Origin: Sphingobacterium sp. HMA12
Lineage (GTDB): Bacteria > Bacteroidota > Bacteroidia > Sphingobacteriales > Sphingobacteriaceae
DNA: 64,000 nt
Assembly (NCBI RefSeq): GCF_002933815.1
Contig: NZ_BEYR01000001.1
Coordinates: 2,597,765 to 2,661,764 of the forward strand
Direction: 5' to 3'
The position numbers were made by a program, and so were the translations under genes. The notes beneath the pieces were generated by a model. The model was given only the letters and a program-made list of their open reading frames with translations. It searched no databases and had not been told where the DNA came from. The first letter of the stretch is position 1. Each line of letters begins with the position of its first letter. Below, piece after piece: positions 42,663 to 51,069 of this stretch.

Positions 42663-43859
42663 CTAAAGATTTTTAGGAAATTCATCTTTCCACCAGGTAA
42701 AGCGCCAATCATCGCTTTCCTCTGCTGTCAACAGGCAGGATTCCAATTCGGCCAAATATTCCGCTCTATTCAAATGCTGACCAATAAATACCAGTTCATT
42801 TTTTCGGTCTTCCCACTCAGGGTGCCAGCGCCTCAATAAATCTTCTTTCACTTCAGCATAGATCGGATATTGGTTGCGTGTCGCCTCAGGCATGCTGCTC
42901 CACCATGCCCCAGCGCTTTCCATCCGCACACTTCCGCCTGCCTGACTAAAGCTGATCGCAATATCAGGACGAGACGCCAACCAGAGAAGGCCCTTTGCTC
43001 GTATGATATTATGTGGGTAGCGTTCATTAAGATAAGTATGTAGACGCTGCGGGTGGAAAGGTCGTTGCGAGCGGAATACAAATGAAGATATACCATATTC
43101 TTCTGTCTCCGGAATATGCTCAGTTTCAAGTTCGCGTATCCAACCGACAGAAGCCGAAGCTTCCTCAAAATCGAATGAACCAGTCCCCATGATCGCTTCC
43201 GGATTCACCTGTCCAAATTGTGTCCGGATCAACTTGGCCTTAGGATTGAGTTTACCAATAGCGGCCTCGAGGGTGCCTATTGTCTCTTCGGCGACGAGAT
43301 CCACTTTATTGAGGATGATGACATTGGCAAATTCGATCTGATCAGTCAAAAGATTGACAATCGTCCTATTGTCACGATCATCGTCTGTCAATTCCCTATC
43401 CCACAAAGTCTCAGCACTGCCAAAGTCCTTCGCAAAATTCAAACAATCGACCACAGTGACCATTGTATCAATATAACTAAAGGAGGATAGATCAATATTG
43501 TTGTCAGCATCTGCGTAACTGAACGTTTGCGCTACAGGAATTGGCTCCGAAATTCCTGTACTCTCGATCAGGAGATAATCAAATCGTTCTTCCTTTGCTA
43601 AGCGTTCAACTTCGACCATAAGATCCTCCCGCAATGTACAACATATACAGCCATTACTCATTTCAACAAGCTTTTCCTCTGTCCGGGACAGTACATTTTC
43701 TCGTTCGACGGTCTGTGCGTCGATATTGACCTCACTCATATCGTTAACAATGACGGCAACTTTTTTACCGTTTTTATTGTGTAGAATATGATTCAATAAA
43801 GATGTTTTTCCAGCCCCCAAAAAGCCGCTCAAGACAGTTACTGGTAGTTTTTTACTCAT
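42663..43859 (-). CDS. CobW/COG0523-family zinc-type GTPase
   Basis: The 398-residue G3E GTPase has the Walker [16 protein letters not shown], the metal motif [12 protein letters not shown] (CxCC), the switch region [15 protein letters not shown] in [10 protein letters not shown], and a C-terminal CobW_C domain (about 290-390; [15 protein letters not shown]). The COG0523 group holds zinc metallochaperones (ZigA/YciC-like) induced under zinc starvation by Zur. A palindrome overlapping the -33 region of its promoter (43965-43994) is consistent with this. Zinc specificity is inferred from the family, not shown. Confidence 0.93.
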   Translation of the reverse strand: MSKKLPVTVLSGFLGAGKTSLLNHILHNKNGKKVAVIVNDMSEVNIDAQTVERENVLSRTEEKLVEMSNGCICCTLREDLMVEVERLAKEERFDYLLIESTGISEPIPVAQTFSYADADNNIDLSSFSYIDTMVTVVDCLNFAKDFGSAETLWDRELTDDDRDNRTIVNLLTDQIEFANVIILNKVDLVAEETIGTLEAAIGKLNPKAKLIRTQFGQVNPEAIMGTGSFDFEEASASVGWIRELETEHIPETEEYGISSFVFRSQRPFHPQRLHTYLNERYPHNIIRAKGLLWLASRPDIAISFSQAGGSVRMESAGAWWSSMPEATRNQYPIYAEVKEDLLRRWHPEWEDRKNELVFIGQHLNRAEYLAELESCLLTAEESDDWRFTWWKDEFPKNL

Positions 43860-43946
43860 GGTATTTGCTATTAAATTTTAATTTTCAGATTCATCTCACT
43901 TCTCCCCAATCCCCAGCAGCGACACTCCTCTTGCTTTAGTTTCGAA

Positions 43947-43954
43947 CAAAATTA
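43947..43954 (-). promoter_or_regulatory. -7 promoter element of CobW gene
   Basis: The minus strand reads TAATTTTG (TAnnTTTG). The palindrome at 43965-43994 lies about 20 bp upstream of it and covers the expected -33 element. Confidence 0.55.
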
Positions 43955-43964
43955 GGAACAATAT

Positions 43965-43994
43965 TTAATAAATGCAACAGAGTTGCTTTATTAA
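43965..43994. promoter_or_regulatory. Palindromic operator upstream of CobW (putative Zur site)
   Basis: TTAATAAATGCAAC and GTTGCTTTATTAA form an inverted repeat around AGA with one bulged base; the core GCAAC-AGA-GTTGC is exact. Its position over the -33 region and the zinc-type target gene suggest a Zur or other Fur-family repressor site. The regulator is inferred. The remainder of 43995-44192 contains nothing else recognised. Confidence 0.5.
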
Positions 43995-44192
43995 AACATA
44001 TCTTTTCTGCATTTTATTAATTTTACTGAACAGCTAGTTATAGCTTCTCCCCTCAAAGTAGTCGAATTAACCAAATGAAGAAATTTCATTACCGAGATTA
44101 AATAGCACATTATCGACATTTACTTATAAAATCTTATAGGTAATTCTGATCTAATTATTTATCATTGTACGGAATAACTCACCTAGATCACT

Positions 44193-45083
44193 ATGATAAA
44201 CAGGGAAAATAACAGACTAGATTTTACATTGTTAAACATTGGATATGCTGTGCACGATGCGGACTGGAATTTTAAAAATATTAAAAGCCCTTTTGCCAGG
44301 ATACACTATGTCTGCGAAGGAGAGGCACAGATTATGCTACAGAATGAAGTGATTAAAATGCTTCCCGGACATCTATATTTGACACCGGCCCATGTCCATC
44401 ATAGCTATGAATGTATTGGAAAATTCTCATTATATTATATCCATATTTATGAAAATCCTAATATTATGTCAAGTATTTTTGACCAATACATTTTTCCTAA
44501 AGTTATCAAGGCCAATCAACTGTTGCAGGAACTTATCATTCGTCTTCATCAGATCAATCCTGGAAGTGCTTTGTCTATTTATGACCCTCAGCGTTATGAA
44601 AACTCAACCGAATTGATGAAAAGCATTGCCTTACAGGTGACATCGCCATTTGCCCGAGAAGCCGAAAGCCACGCAATTATACAGTTATTGATGAGCCGGT
44701 TCTTAGCGGCAGCAAGCGATAAAATACCTCAGGTCGAAAAGCGCCTCACCCGTGTATTGAACTATATCGACGAGCATATTCACCAGTCCATTTCCATCGA
44801 CCAACTTGCCGATCTAATTTTTCTTTCCAAAGACCATCTTATCCGGCTTTTTAAAAAACATATGAATGACACACCTTTGAGCTATATGAACCGCAAAAAA
44901 ATAGAGAAAGCCCAGTTAATGATGCTGGTTGATGACAGCAGCATTCAGGAACTGAGCTTTAGGTTGGGGTTTGAAAATATATCTTACTTCAATAGACTAT
45001 TCAAAAAAGTGACCGGAGAGACACCGACAAGTTACAAACGCAGCGTGGCAGCATTAACAAATGAGCCATCTACCCCTAATTAG
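44193..45083 (+). CDS. AraC-family transcriptional regulator
   Basis: The 296-residue protein has a cupin-like sensor domain (about 25-160; FARIHYVCEGEAQIMLQNEV, then PGHLYLTPAHVHHSYECIG), a linker, and two helix-turn-helix motifs (about 195-285; ISIDQLADLIFLSKDHLIRLF and IQELSFRLGFENISYFNRLF, ending TGETPTSYKRS). It converges with the aldo/keto reductase gene and their stops overlap by four bases. The sugar-type sensor domain makes it a candidate regulator of that reductase, but the inducer is unknown. Confidence 0.92.
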   Translation: MINRENNRLDFTLLNIGYAVHDADWNFKNIKSPFARIHYVCEGEAQIMLQNEVIKMLPGHLYLTPAHVHHSYECIGKFSLYYIHIYENPNIMSSIFDQYIFPKVIKANQLLQELIIRLHQINPGSALSIYDPQRYENSTELMKSIALQVTSPFAREAESHAIIQLLMSRFLAAASDKIPQVEKRLTRVLNYIDEHIHQSISIDQLADLIFLSKDHLIRLFKKHMNDTPLSYMNRKKIEKAQLMMLVDDSSIQELSFRLGFENISYFNRLFKKVTGETPTSYKRSVAALTNEPSTPN

Positions 45084-46099
45084 ATTATACCTGAAACGGT
45101 CAATTCATTCCAAAACTCCATTGGAATCACCCGATTCACCATGGCCACATTGTCCTTCACTTTTTCAGCTTTGCTCGTGTTCAACGCGACTGCTTTGATG
45201 CCCGCAATTCCGAAACCATAAGCAAAACAAGCTTCAGCGGGCTTAACAGCAAATTTTTCACAAATTTTCCAAAATCGCTCTCTCCACTTATACAATGTTT
45301 CACCTGCCAAGCTTTCCCTATTCACCAGCTGATAATTGTAGTATTCACTACCGACCAAAAATCCGCCATTAAATACCGCCGAATTGATTACAGCAATATT
45401 TGCGGCCGCTAATTTGGCAATAAATTCCAATAATTCAGCCGGATGATCGTGTAACGTTAAACTATTGGCGATCATCACCCAATCCAATTCAACATCCTGA
45501 ACAATGCGCTGAATGACTTTCCAGTTTTTGGATCCTACCCCAACAGCGAGAACTTTGCCTTGATTTTTCAATTCATTTAGCGCACGGTAAGCCTCCAAAA
45601 TATCCTGATAGCGTTTGTTCTCATCGGCTGAATCCACCGCTTTTGCCAAATATTCATCTGGATCATGTACCGAGACTAATTGTGCCGGATAATCGCCCAA
45701 CAATTGATTCCCCTGATAAAAACACGATAAGATGCCGGTATAACTAATGCGCTGTTCAGCATCATAGTGAAGTCCTTTCCATACACCGGGTTCGAATGTA
45801 GGTTCTTCCGTTTCTAAAGGAATGCGATACCAGCCGAGTTTGTTGCTAACCAACACCGTTGATGGATCAACATTCAATTGCTTGAGCCCTGCACCTATGG
45901 ATTCCAACGAAAGACCAGCACCGTATTTACCTGCTGTATCGAAAACGGCCAAGCCCTCGGCGTACTGAACACATGCCCGAATAATTTCTAATTTGTCTAC
46001 AAAAGATATTTCTTTGTACAAGTTGCCTAAACTACTTGTACCATAAATAACTTTTGGAAGCCATGTAAAAGTCGTTTTCTCGCTCGCTTTAGATATCAT
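45080..46099 (-). CDS. Aldo/keto reductase (D-threo-aldose/L-fucose dehydrogenase-like)
   Basis: Start at 46099 is chosen: the protein MISKASEKTTFTWLPKVIYG begins like the family; a frame to 46189 would add a basic stretch. 339 residues form a TIM-barrel AKR with the tetrad residues in view: FDTAGKYG (Asp and Tyr), SNKLGW (Lys) and SVHDPDEY (His). The YGTSSLGNLY start and the GVGSKNW and VFNGGFLVG motifs are typical of D-threo-aldose 1-dehydrogenases, which oxidise L-fucose or related aldoses with NAD(P)+. It could feed sugar lactones to pathways like that at 57-64 kb. The stop overlaps that of the AraC gene. Confidence 0.87.
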   Translation of the reverse strand: MISKASEKTTFTWLPKVIYGTSSLGNLYKEISFVDKLEIIRACVQYAEGLAVFDTAGKYGAGLSLESIGAGLKQLNVDPSTVLVSNKLGWYRIPLETEEPTFEPGVWKGLHYDAEQRISYTGILSCFYQGNQLLGDYPAQLVSVHDPDEYLAKAVDSADENKRYQDILEAYRALNELKNQGKVLAVGVGSKNWKVIQRIVQDVELDWVMIANSLTLHDHPAELLEFIAKLAAANIAVINSAVFNGGFLVGSEYYNYQLVNRESLAGETLYKWRERFWKICEKFAVKPAEACFAYGFGIAGIKAVALNTSKAEKVKDNVAMVNRVIPMEFWNELTVSGII

Positions 46100-46224
46100 G
46101 AATACTCTTTTTAAGAGACCAATTTTACGGAGAATAGTACAATATATCTTATGCGATATCGATTTAAAGTATGCACATATCGACATCATGAAAATACAGT
46201 GCCCGACGACATCATCGTCATTTC

Positions 46225-46255
46225 TGCTTTCGTCAACGCTAAGCCACCGTTCGTC
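46225..46255 (+). repeat. Direct repeat TGCTTTCGTC / ACCGTTCGTC, 21-bp spacing
   Basis: TGCTTTCGTC (46225) and ACCGTTCGTC (46246) are 21 bp apart, and AACATTCGTC occurs again at 46279. The pair lies directly upstream of the expected -33 region of the barrel gene at 46315 and resembles the repeats at 6609 and 9631. A LytTR regulator gene is at 48041. Confidence 0.4.
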
Positions 46256-46314
46256 AAAGATTTTTCCATACTGGTCCGAACATTCGTCTTTTTGTACATA
46301 TCAAAACAATAAAA

Positions 46315-46911
46315 ATGAACAGAAAAACAATTTTATCATGCGTTGTACTCTTCGCGATGATGTTAAGCAAAATGGTATTCGCACAGGAACAACCCCGCAT
46401 TCAGATCGGTATCAAAGGTGGAAGCAGCTTGAACAAACTCAATACGGAACTGGCGGATCTGGACGACAAATATGCCTTGGGCCTCCATGTAGGTGGTATG
46501 GCACGTGTCAACTTCGGTAGCGCCTATATTCAGGGAGAGGCCCTATTCAGCAAACGGAAAGCAGCTCTTAAACCACAAGGACAAACCGAAACCAAACTTA
46601 AATGGAACGCCATTGATATTCCGGTGATGGTTGGCTATAAAATCATTCAACAGCAGGATATGAACTTACGTGTATTTGCTGGTGCAGTATATAATTACAC
46701 CTTGAATGACAACCTATCACCACTTAAAGCTATTAAAGAAGGTGTCAAACATTTCGATAAGTCCAATGTCCAATTTACGGGCGGTCTTGGCGTCGATATC
46801 CAAAAGTTCAGCATCGATCTTCGTTACGAACGCGGATTTTCTGACCTTAGCAACTCCTTTAAATCCAAACCACAGGCATTTTCCATTGGGGTAGGTTACT
46901 TCTTATTCTAA
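46315..46911 (+). CDS. Outer-membrane beta-barrel protein (porin/PorT-like)
   Basis: 198 residues with a signal peptide (to about residue 23, KMVFAQ). The body has alternating beta strands ending with an aromatic C-terminus (FSIGVGYFLF), and opens IQIGIKGGSSLNKLN, as in the outer-membrane protein beta-barrel (OMP_b-brl_2/PorT-like) family. These eight-strand proteins are common in Bacteroidota; roles vary. It is followed by a terminator and then the LytS/LytTR pair, and carries a direct repeat in its promoter region, so it may be a target of that two-component system. Confidence 0.85.
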   Translation: MNRKTILSCVVLFAMMLSKMVFAQEQPRIQIGIKGGSSLNKLNTELADLDDKYALGLHVGGMARVNFGSAYIQGEALFSKRKAALKPQGQTETKLKWNAIDIPVMVGYKIIQQQDMNLRVFAGAVYNYTLNDNLSPLKAIKEGVKHFDKSNVQFTGGLGVDIQKFSIDLRYERGFSDLSNSFKSKPQAFSIGVGYFLF

Positions 46912-46929
46912 CATAACCTTTAACATGAG

Positions 46930-46967
46930 AACCTTTGGAGGCAATTGTATTCGCCTTCAAAGGTTTT
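46930..46967 (+). terminator. Terminator of barrel gene
   Basis: AACCTTTGGAGGC pairs imperfectly with GCCTTCAAAGGTT and ends TTTTG. It lies 18 nt past the stop. Confidence 0.75.
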
Positions 46968-46972
46968 TGTTA

Positions 46973-46980
46973 TATATTTG
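46973..46980 (+). promoter_or_regulatory. -7 promoter element of LytS-type kinase gene
   Basis: TATATTTG (TAnnTTTG); a second TATTTTTG follows at 46983. Both are upstream of the ATG 46995, so the longer in-frame start at 46935 is not on the transcript. Confidence 0.55.
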
Positions 46981-46994
46981 ACTATTTTTGTCCC

Positions 46995-48035
46995 ATGTTT
47001 CTCAAAAAAAACTACCTCCATAGGCACCTGTTTCTCACACTCTTCTGGCTTGTCCTCTGGTTTGCCCTGTGGATACAGGTGAAGCAGGATATGGATACAG
47101 CCAGCGCACTGATCCATAGTTCATTAATTATGATCTGTTCCATCAGTATCTCGCAGTTCCTGAGTGATAGCATCTTACCCAAAGCTATTAAGACACAGAA
47201 AATGAAGCCTTTTGTTATCAAAGCTATCTTTTTCGTCCTTATTTTAGCGCTACTGATCAGTGTGGTGGATGTTTATTTTATTATGCATAGCCAGGTACTA
47301 TCAGAAGATGAACGGGCCACACTTTTATTTGTTCAATGCTATAAATCTATTCCTTCCTCCTTGCTGATCAATGGTACAGCCTGCGGCATCCGGTTTTATC
47401 AGGAACATGCCAATATTCAGCAGGACCATAGCCAGTTGCAACAGAATTTTCTGGAAAGCCAACTCAAATTGTTGCAAGATCAGGTCAATCCCCATTTTAT
47501 GTTCAATGTATTGAACCATATCCATATTCTGATGAAAAAAAATGTGGATATGGCCGATTATTTACTATTGAAATTTTCTGACATCCTGCGCTATCAACTC
47601 TATGAATGCAACCAGTCATTCGTACTGTTAAGCCGCGAACTGCAATATTTACAAAATTTCATCAGTATTGAACAGATGCGCTGGGGAGATGAACTGGAAG
47701 TCGACTGCACTTGGTCACAGTCAACAGAAGATCTTCATATTGTACCACTGATGCTGATTTGTTTTGTCGAAAATGCCTTCAAACATGTTGACCGGCTTCC
47801 AAATCAAAAAGGCAAAATCAGCCTCAACTGCGCTGAAAAAAATGGTCATTTCAGATTTCAAATCAGCAACAGCTATCAGGCCTATCCACAACAGGCTTCG
47901 ACTAGACATTCTGGAATTGGATTGGAAAATGTCAAAAAGAGATTGGAGCTGCAATACGAAAAAAACTATTCCCTTACGATTGAAAAGTATGATAATAGCT
48001 TTTGCGTCGAGTTGACGATCGATCTTAATTGCTAA
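46995..48035 (+). CDS. LytS/YpdA-type sensor histidine kinase
   Basis: Start at 46995 follows from the promoter. The 346-residue kinase has four membrane helices in its first 150 residues (FLTLFWLVLWFALWI, SSLIMICSISISQFL, AIFFVLILALLISVVDVYFI and a fourth), then the His_kinase domain with the phosphorylated histidine in QVNPHFMFNVLNHI (near residue 175) and an ATPase domain (about 245-345; PLMLICFVENAFKHV, then GIGLENVKKRLELQY). There is no periplasmic sensor loop of note, so it may sense through the membrane segments. It pairs with the response regulator that starts five nt later. Confidence 0.95.
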   Translation: MFLKKNYLHRHLFLTLFWLVLWFALWIQVKQDMDTASALIHSSLIMICSISISQFLSDSILPKAIKTQKMKPFVIKAIFFVLILALLISVVDVYFIMHSQVLSEDERATLLFVQCYKSIPSSLLINGTACGIRFYQEHANIQQDHSQLQQNFLESQLKLLQDQVNPHFMFNVLNHIHILMKKNVDMADYLLLKFSDILRYQLYECNQSFVLLSRELQYLQNFISIEQMRWGDELEVDCTWSQSTEDLHIVPLMLICFVENAFKHVDRLPNQKGKISLNCAEKNGHFRFQISNSYQAYPQQASTRHSGIGLENVKKRLELQYEKNYSLTIEKYDNSFCVELTIDLNC

Positions 48036-48040
48036 ATAAA

Positions 48041-48769
48041 ATGGAACAAACAAAGATGAGATGTATCATCGTAGACGATGAACCGTTATTACGGCAGCAT
48101 ATTGCCGAAATGACCGAGCAAGTTGATTTTTTGGAACTTGTGGATACTTTCCCTTCCGCCCTTGCCGCGGCATCCAGGTTACAACAGGGTGATATAGACC
48201 TTATTTTTTTGGATATTAATATGCCGTACCTCAATGGGATTGATTTTTTGGAGTCACTCGATAATCCGCCCCTATGCATTTTTATTACAGCCTATTCGGA
48301 GTATGCATTGGAAGGGTTCCGCTTACAGGCCGTAGATTATCTCCTAAAACCAATTGTTTTTCAGCGTTTTTTTCAGGCGGCAACCAAAGCCTATCAACAA
48401 TTTGTGCAACGTACCAAAACGTTACAGGATTACAGTCCCAACGACACCATGCTCTTTGTCCGACAAGGCGACGCTTTTGTCAAAATCTCATGGATCGACA
48501 TCCTTTATGCCGAAAGTATGCAAAATTACACCAAATTACATTTTAAAGAGCGGACACTTACGATTCATCAGACCATGTTGGCGCTGGAAGAAGCTCTGCC
48601 CACTAATCATTTCTTTCGCATTCACAAATCCTACCTGGTCAATGTCAACCATATTGATATCATCTCCGGCGGACGGGTATACATTGCTGAACAAGAATTG
48701 CCCATTTCACGTACAAAAAGAGAGGAGCTTCTCCAAAACGTCGTTTTTAAAAAGCTCCTCAGCCGTTAA
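48041..48769 (+). CDS. LytTR-family response regulator
   Basis: Start at ATG 48041, five nt after the kinase stop. The 242-residue protein has a receiver domain (about 1-120; MRCIIVDDEP with the acidic pair, DLIFLDINMP with the phosphorylated aspartate, TAYSEYALEGF with Thr, and YLLKPI with Lys) and a LytTR DNA-binding domain (about 140-240; FVKISWIDILYAESMQNYTKL, ending FFRIHKSYLVNVNHI). It controls genes with 21-bp direct repeats in other bacteria; the repeat pairs at 46225 and 9631 are candidates. Its stop overlaps that of the converging barrel gene. Confidence 0.96.
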   Translation: MEQTKMRCIIVDDEPLLRQHIAEMTEQVDFLELVDTFPSALAAASRLQQGDIDLIFLDINMPYLNGIDFLESLDNPPLCIFITAYSEYALEGFRLQAVDYLLKPIVFQRFFQAATKAYQQFVQRTKTLQDYSPNDTMLFVRQGDAFVKISWIDILYAESMQNYTKLHFKERTLTIHQTMLALEEALPTNHFFRIHKSYLVNVNHIDIISGGRVYIAEQELPISRTKREELLQNVVFKKLLSR

Positions 48770-49677
48770 TAGGGCATATTCCATTTAAATCCTGCAGAGG
48801 CATAGAACGTTGGTGAGAAACGGGGATCAGCCTGTTTCTTGTCTTTGAAGATACTCTTTATGGATCTATCGTTTTCGACATACATCCGTGCGAGTGTGCT
48901 CCCCCCCGTTAGTTGTAACTTGAGGTTTTTGCCCAGGTTAAACTGGGGCTGAAGACCGGCTGTCAACAACATAAATCCTCCAAGTGTGGACTTTCCGTCC
49001 TTTTCGCGTTCGGCCGTCATCCCGTCCAGATTGACCACCGCCCTCAAATCCATAAACTTGTTAACTTGATAAGCAGCGGAAAGACCTTGGGGAAAATTCA
49101 CGTTAAATTTTACTTTTCCATTTGTCTTCCAGTCGAAATACAATCCAGGTAGAACCATCGGTACCCCAAAGCTATTGCTCAGTACCGGGCCAAAACCAAA
49201 GGCTAAATTGGGTTTAAACCGTTTGATAAAAAGCGCCCCTCCCTGCCCCAGCAGATCTTTACCATCTACTTTGACCATATCGGAATAAATACCAACAGAT
49301 GCAAAGGTCAGCAGAGACCAATTTTTCTTTAGCGAGGTCAAATATTGCAGTCCTATCTCAGCATTCAACATTTCTGTCGGAAAGAGTGATTGCTCATAGT
49401 TACGGTTTTCCATTTTCGCATAGGCAGCCCCCACTTTCCATGACCAACGTTTAATGTTGCCCATTGAATCAACCTTAGTCGACAAAGGGATCTCTAGATT
49501 AAACCGTATCCTTTTGAAGTCACTTTTTGAACCAGTCTTTACACTATCTTCCGGTCGGATATAGTTTGACAGCGGGACGTAATCAACAACAACCTGTCCA
49601 GATACCGCATTTTGGGCATGTGCCGTCATTGTCGCTAAGCTACTGAACAAGATAGCACATAAAATTTGTTTCTTCAT
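48766..49677 (-). CDS. DUF6268-like outer-membrane beta-barrel protein
   Basis: 303 residues with a signal peptide (to about residue 21, MTAHAQ). The body is beta-rich (RIRFNLEIPLSTKVDS, KRWSWKVGAAYAKMENR, LLTAGLQPQFNLGKNLKLQL) and ends with an aromatic strand (PTFYASAGFKWNMPY), typical of an outer-membrane barrel. The arrangement resembles the DUF6268 family. It converges with the LytTR gene, so its regulation is separate. Function unknown. Confidence 0.78.
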   Translation of the reverse strand: MKKQILCAILFSSLATMTAHAQNAVSGQVVVDYVPLSNYIRPEDSVKTGSKSDFKRIRFNLEIPLSTKVDSMGNIKRWSWKVGAAYAKMENRNYEQSLFPTEMLNAEIGLQYLTSLKKNWSLLTFASVGIYSDMVKVDGKDLLGQGGALFIKRFKPNLAFGFGPVLSNSFGVPMVLPGLYFDWKTNGKVKFNVNFPQGLSAAYQVNKFMDLRAVVNLDGMTAEREKDGKSTLGGFMLLTAGLQPQFNLGKNLKLQLTGGSTLARMYVENDRSIKSIFKDKKQADPRFSPTFYASAGFKWNMPY

Positions 49678-49971
49678 GTTTTTTCAGCAAAGGAAGGTTT
49701 TGCTGCTCAGAAGCAGGAAATATTTTGACGTAGTGCTGCTCACCGTTGACCAAATGCATCGCTATTGCGATCTCGACAAAACAACAGCACTATTCTTTGG
49801 TATTTAGAAAACAAAGAGCTAGAGGCCCCACTTTATATCTCATCAAACGGTGTATGTAAAAAGAATAACATCAAAATAAAAAATTAATGCAAGTAAATAG
49901 ATGTAGCATAAAGATTTGCCTCATCGTTATAAATGTTAATGAAATAATTTTATAAACCATTTTATTAAGCC

Positions 49972-50592
49972 ATGAAGCATATTTTATTATTATTGACAGT
50001 ATTTATTTTTTCCGCATGCTCAAAAGAGAAAGGATACGGCCGGTTTAACTTGAAAGAAGGGCAAGAGGTCGAACTTTTAGTCAGCCACCGTTATGGCTCT
50101 ATCAATGACCAACCATTACTTTTACCACAAAATGAATCCCCAGAGCTACCATTGTCTGGCTTTGAGGATCGAGAACCGGGGTATAATTATAAAGTTAAAG
50201 CAAAGATGGTTCCTTATAAAGGTCCCGAACTAATGGACGGAGGCCCTTCAGACGTGCTTCAGTTTATTAAAATTATTAGCAAGGAAAAATATACGGATAA
50301 CGAGATTTTTGAAATATCACTGATACGGGGAATAATCCCCAGCCCCGATGTAGTTATACTTCGAAAGGAAGGAAATAAGTATTTCATCAATATAGGAACC
50401 ACCATCCATCTCAGCTATAGCGATGAAATCGTCGGCGAAAAATTAGAAGAAATCTGGCAAGCTATAAAACAAAATGTCAATACCGGAAATCGACCAGTAT
50501 CTAAATGGAAATCCATCCGGGCGACCGTCAGTCATGATTCGAAAAATTTCGGAAAGACATACCTGGTCTCAAAAATCGAACTGGCGGAATAG
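49972..50592 (+). CDS. Hypothetical lipoprotein, possibly DUF4377-like
   Basis: 206 residues with a lipobox (FIFSAC). The middle (LSGFEDREPGYNYKVKAKMV, followed by LQFIKIISKEKYTDNEI) resembles the DUF4377 domain pattern, in which an IxGFxYExGYxYxLKV strand precedes KVxSK. The CxC cysteines of that domain are not visible. Function unknown. A long hairpin follows at 50612. It is on the opposite strand to the CydA-like locus and probably not part of it. Confidence 0.6.
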   Translation: MKHILLLLTVFIFSACSKEKGYGRFNLKEGQEVELLVSHRYGSINDQPLLLPQNESPELPLSGFEDREPGYNYKVKAKMVPYKGPELMDGGPSDVLQFIKIISKEKYTDNEIFEISLIRGIIPSPDVVILRKEGNKYFINIGTTIHLSYSDEIVGEKLEEIWQAIKQNVNTGNRPVSKWKSIRATVSHDSKNFGKTYLVSKIELAE

Positions 50593-50611
50593 CGTAACAA
50601 CTTTCAAAAAC

Positions 50612-50659
50612 GATTCGAGCAGCAGGCGAATGAGCTAAATTCTGGCCTGCTGCCGAATC
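50612..50659. terminator. Bidirectional terminator between lipoprotein gene and CydA-like locus
   Basis: GATTCGAGCAGCAGGC pairs with GCCTGCTGCCGAATC (one mismatch) across a 17-base loop; no strong T run. Confidence 0.6.
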
Positions 50660-50679
50660 TTGAGGTTATGTAAAAGATC

Positions 50680-50949
50680 TTAATAGAGCCCCTTAATAAA
50701 CTGATAGTTTTTTTCTAGACGATCATCACTATGCCACAGCGTATTATCCTTTAGCATAAATAAGTACAGACTAGAAATATGTATGCCTTGAAAAACCACA
50801 ATCAATGCTGAAAATATTCCTGTCAACACCGTCAGCCATACAAGAGGCGCTTTGTGTTGATACCATGTCCAGGCCGAGGCCATCAATAAAGTGGCCTCTA
50901 AGAGATACAAAAAAGACAGATAGCCTCTTGAAACTTTAAATTTTCTCAT
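50680..50949 (-). CDS. Small membrane protein of the CydA-like locus
   Basis: 89 residues with two or three hydrophobic segments (about 11-30, 36-56, and 56-68; SFLYLLEATLLMASAWTW and VWLTVLTGIFSALIVVF) and a charged C-terminus. It starts five nt after the stop of the 35-residue ORF, so it belongs to the same transcript as the CydA-like genes. It could be an accessory or assembly subunit of that complex, inferred only from position. No family recognised. Confidence 0.6.
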   Translation of the reverse strand: MRKFKVSRGYLSFLYLLEATLLMASAWTWYQHKAPLVWLTVLTGIFSALIVVFQGIHISSLYLFMLKDNTLWHSDDRLEKNYQFIKGLY

Positions 50950-50954
50950 ACTGT

Positions 50955-51062
50955 TTATTTTACTATTTCCAAAATCATATAAATGACCTGTCCTAACGCC
51001 ACGCTTATCAGTATCATATCCAGCAACAGATCCTTATCACGGTTTAATTTATTCAAATTCAT
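50955..51062 (-). CDS. 35-residue single-helix protein between CydA-like and small membrane gene
   Basis: MNLNKLNRDKDLLLDMILIS starts the frame, followed by VALGQVIYMILEIVK and a stop, which gives a basic/acidic N-terminus and one membrane helix. It starts seven nt after the stop of the second CydA-like gene and ends five nt before the next gene, and gaps this tight are typical of a translated gene. Tiny single-helix subunits (CydX, CydS) are known in bd oxidases, so it is a candidate small subunit. A GGCGAT before the ATG is a weak ribosome site. Confidence 0.5.
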   Translation of the reverse strand: MNLNKLNRDKDLLLDMILISVALGQVIYMILEIVK

Positions 51063-51069
51063 CGCCTTT

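Noticed and set aside
46100..46189. Longer start of the aldo/keto reductase
   Set aside because: The added 30 residues are basic and unlike the family N-terminus; the ATG at 46099 gives the usual length.
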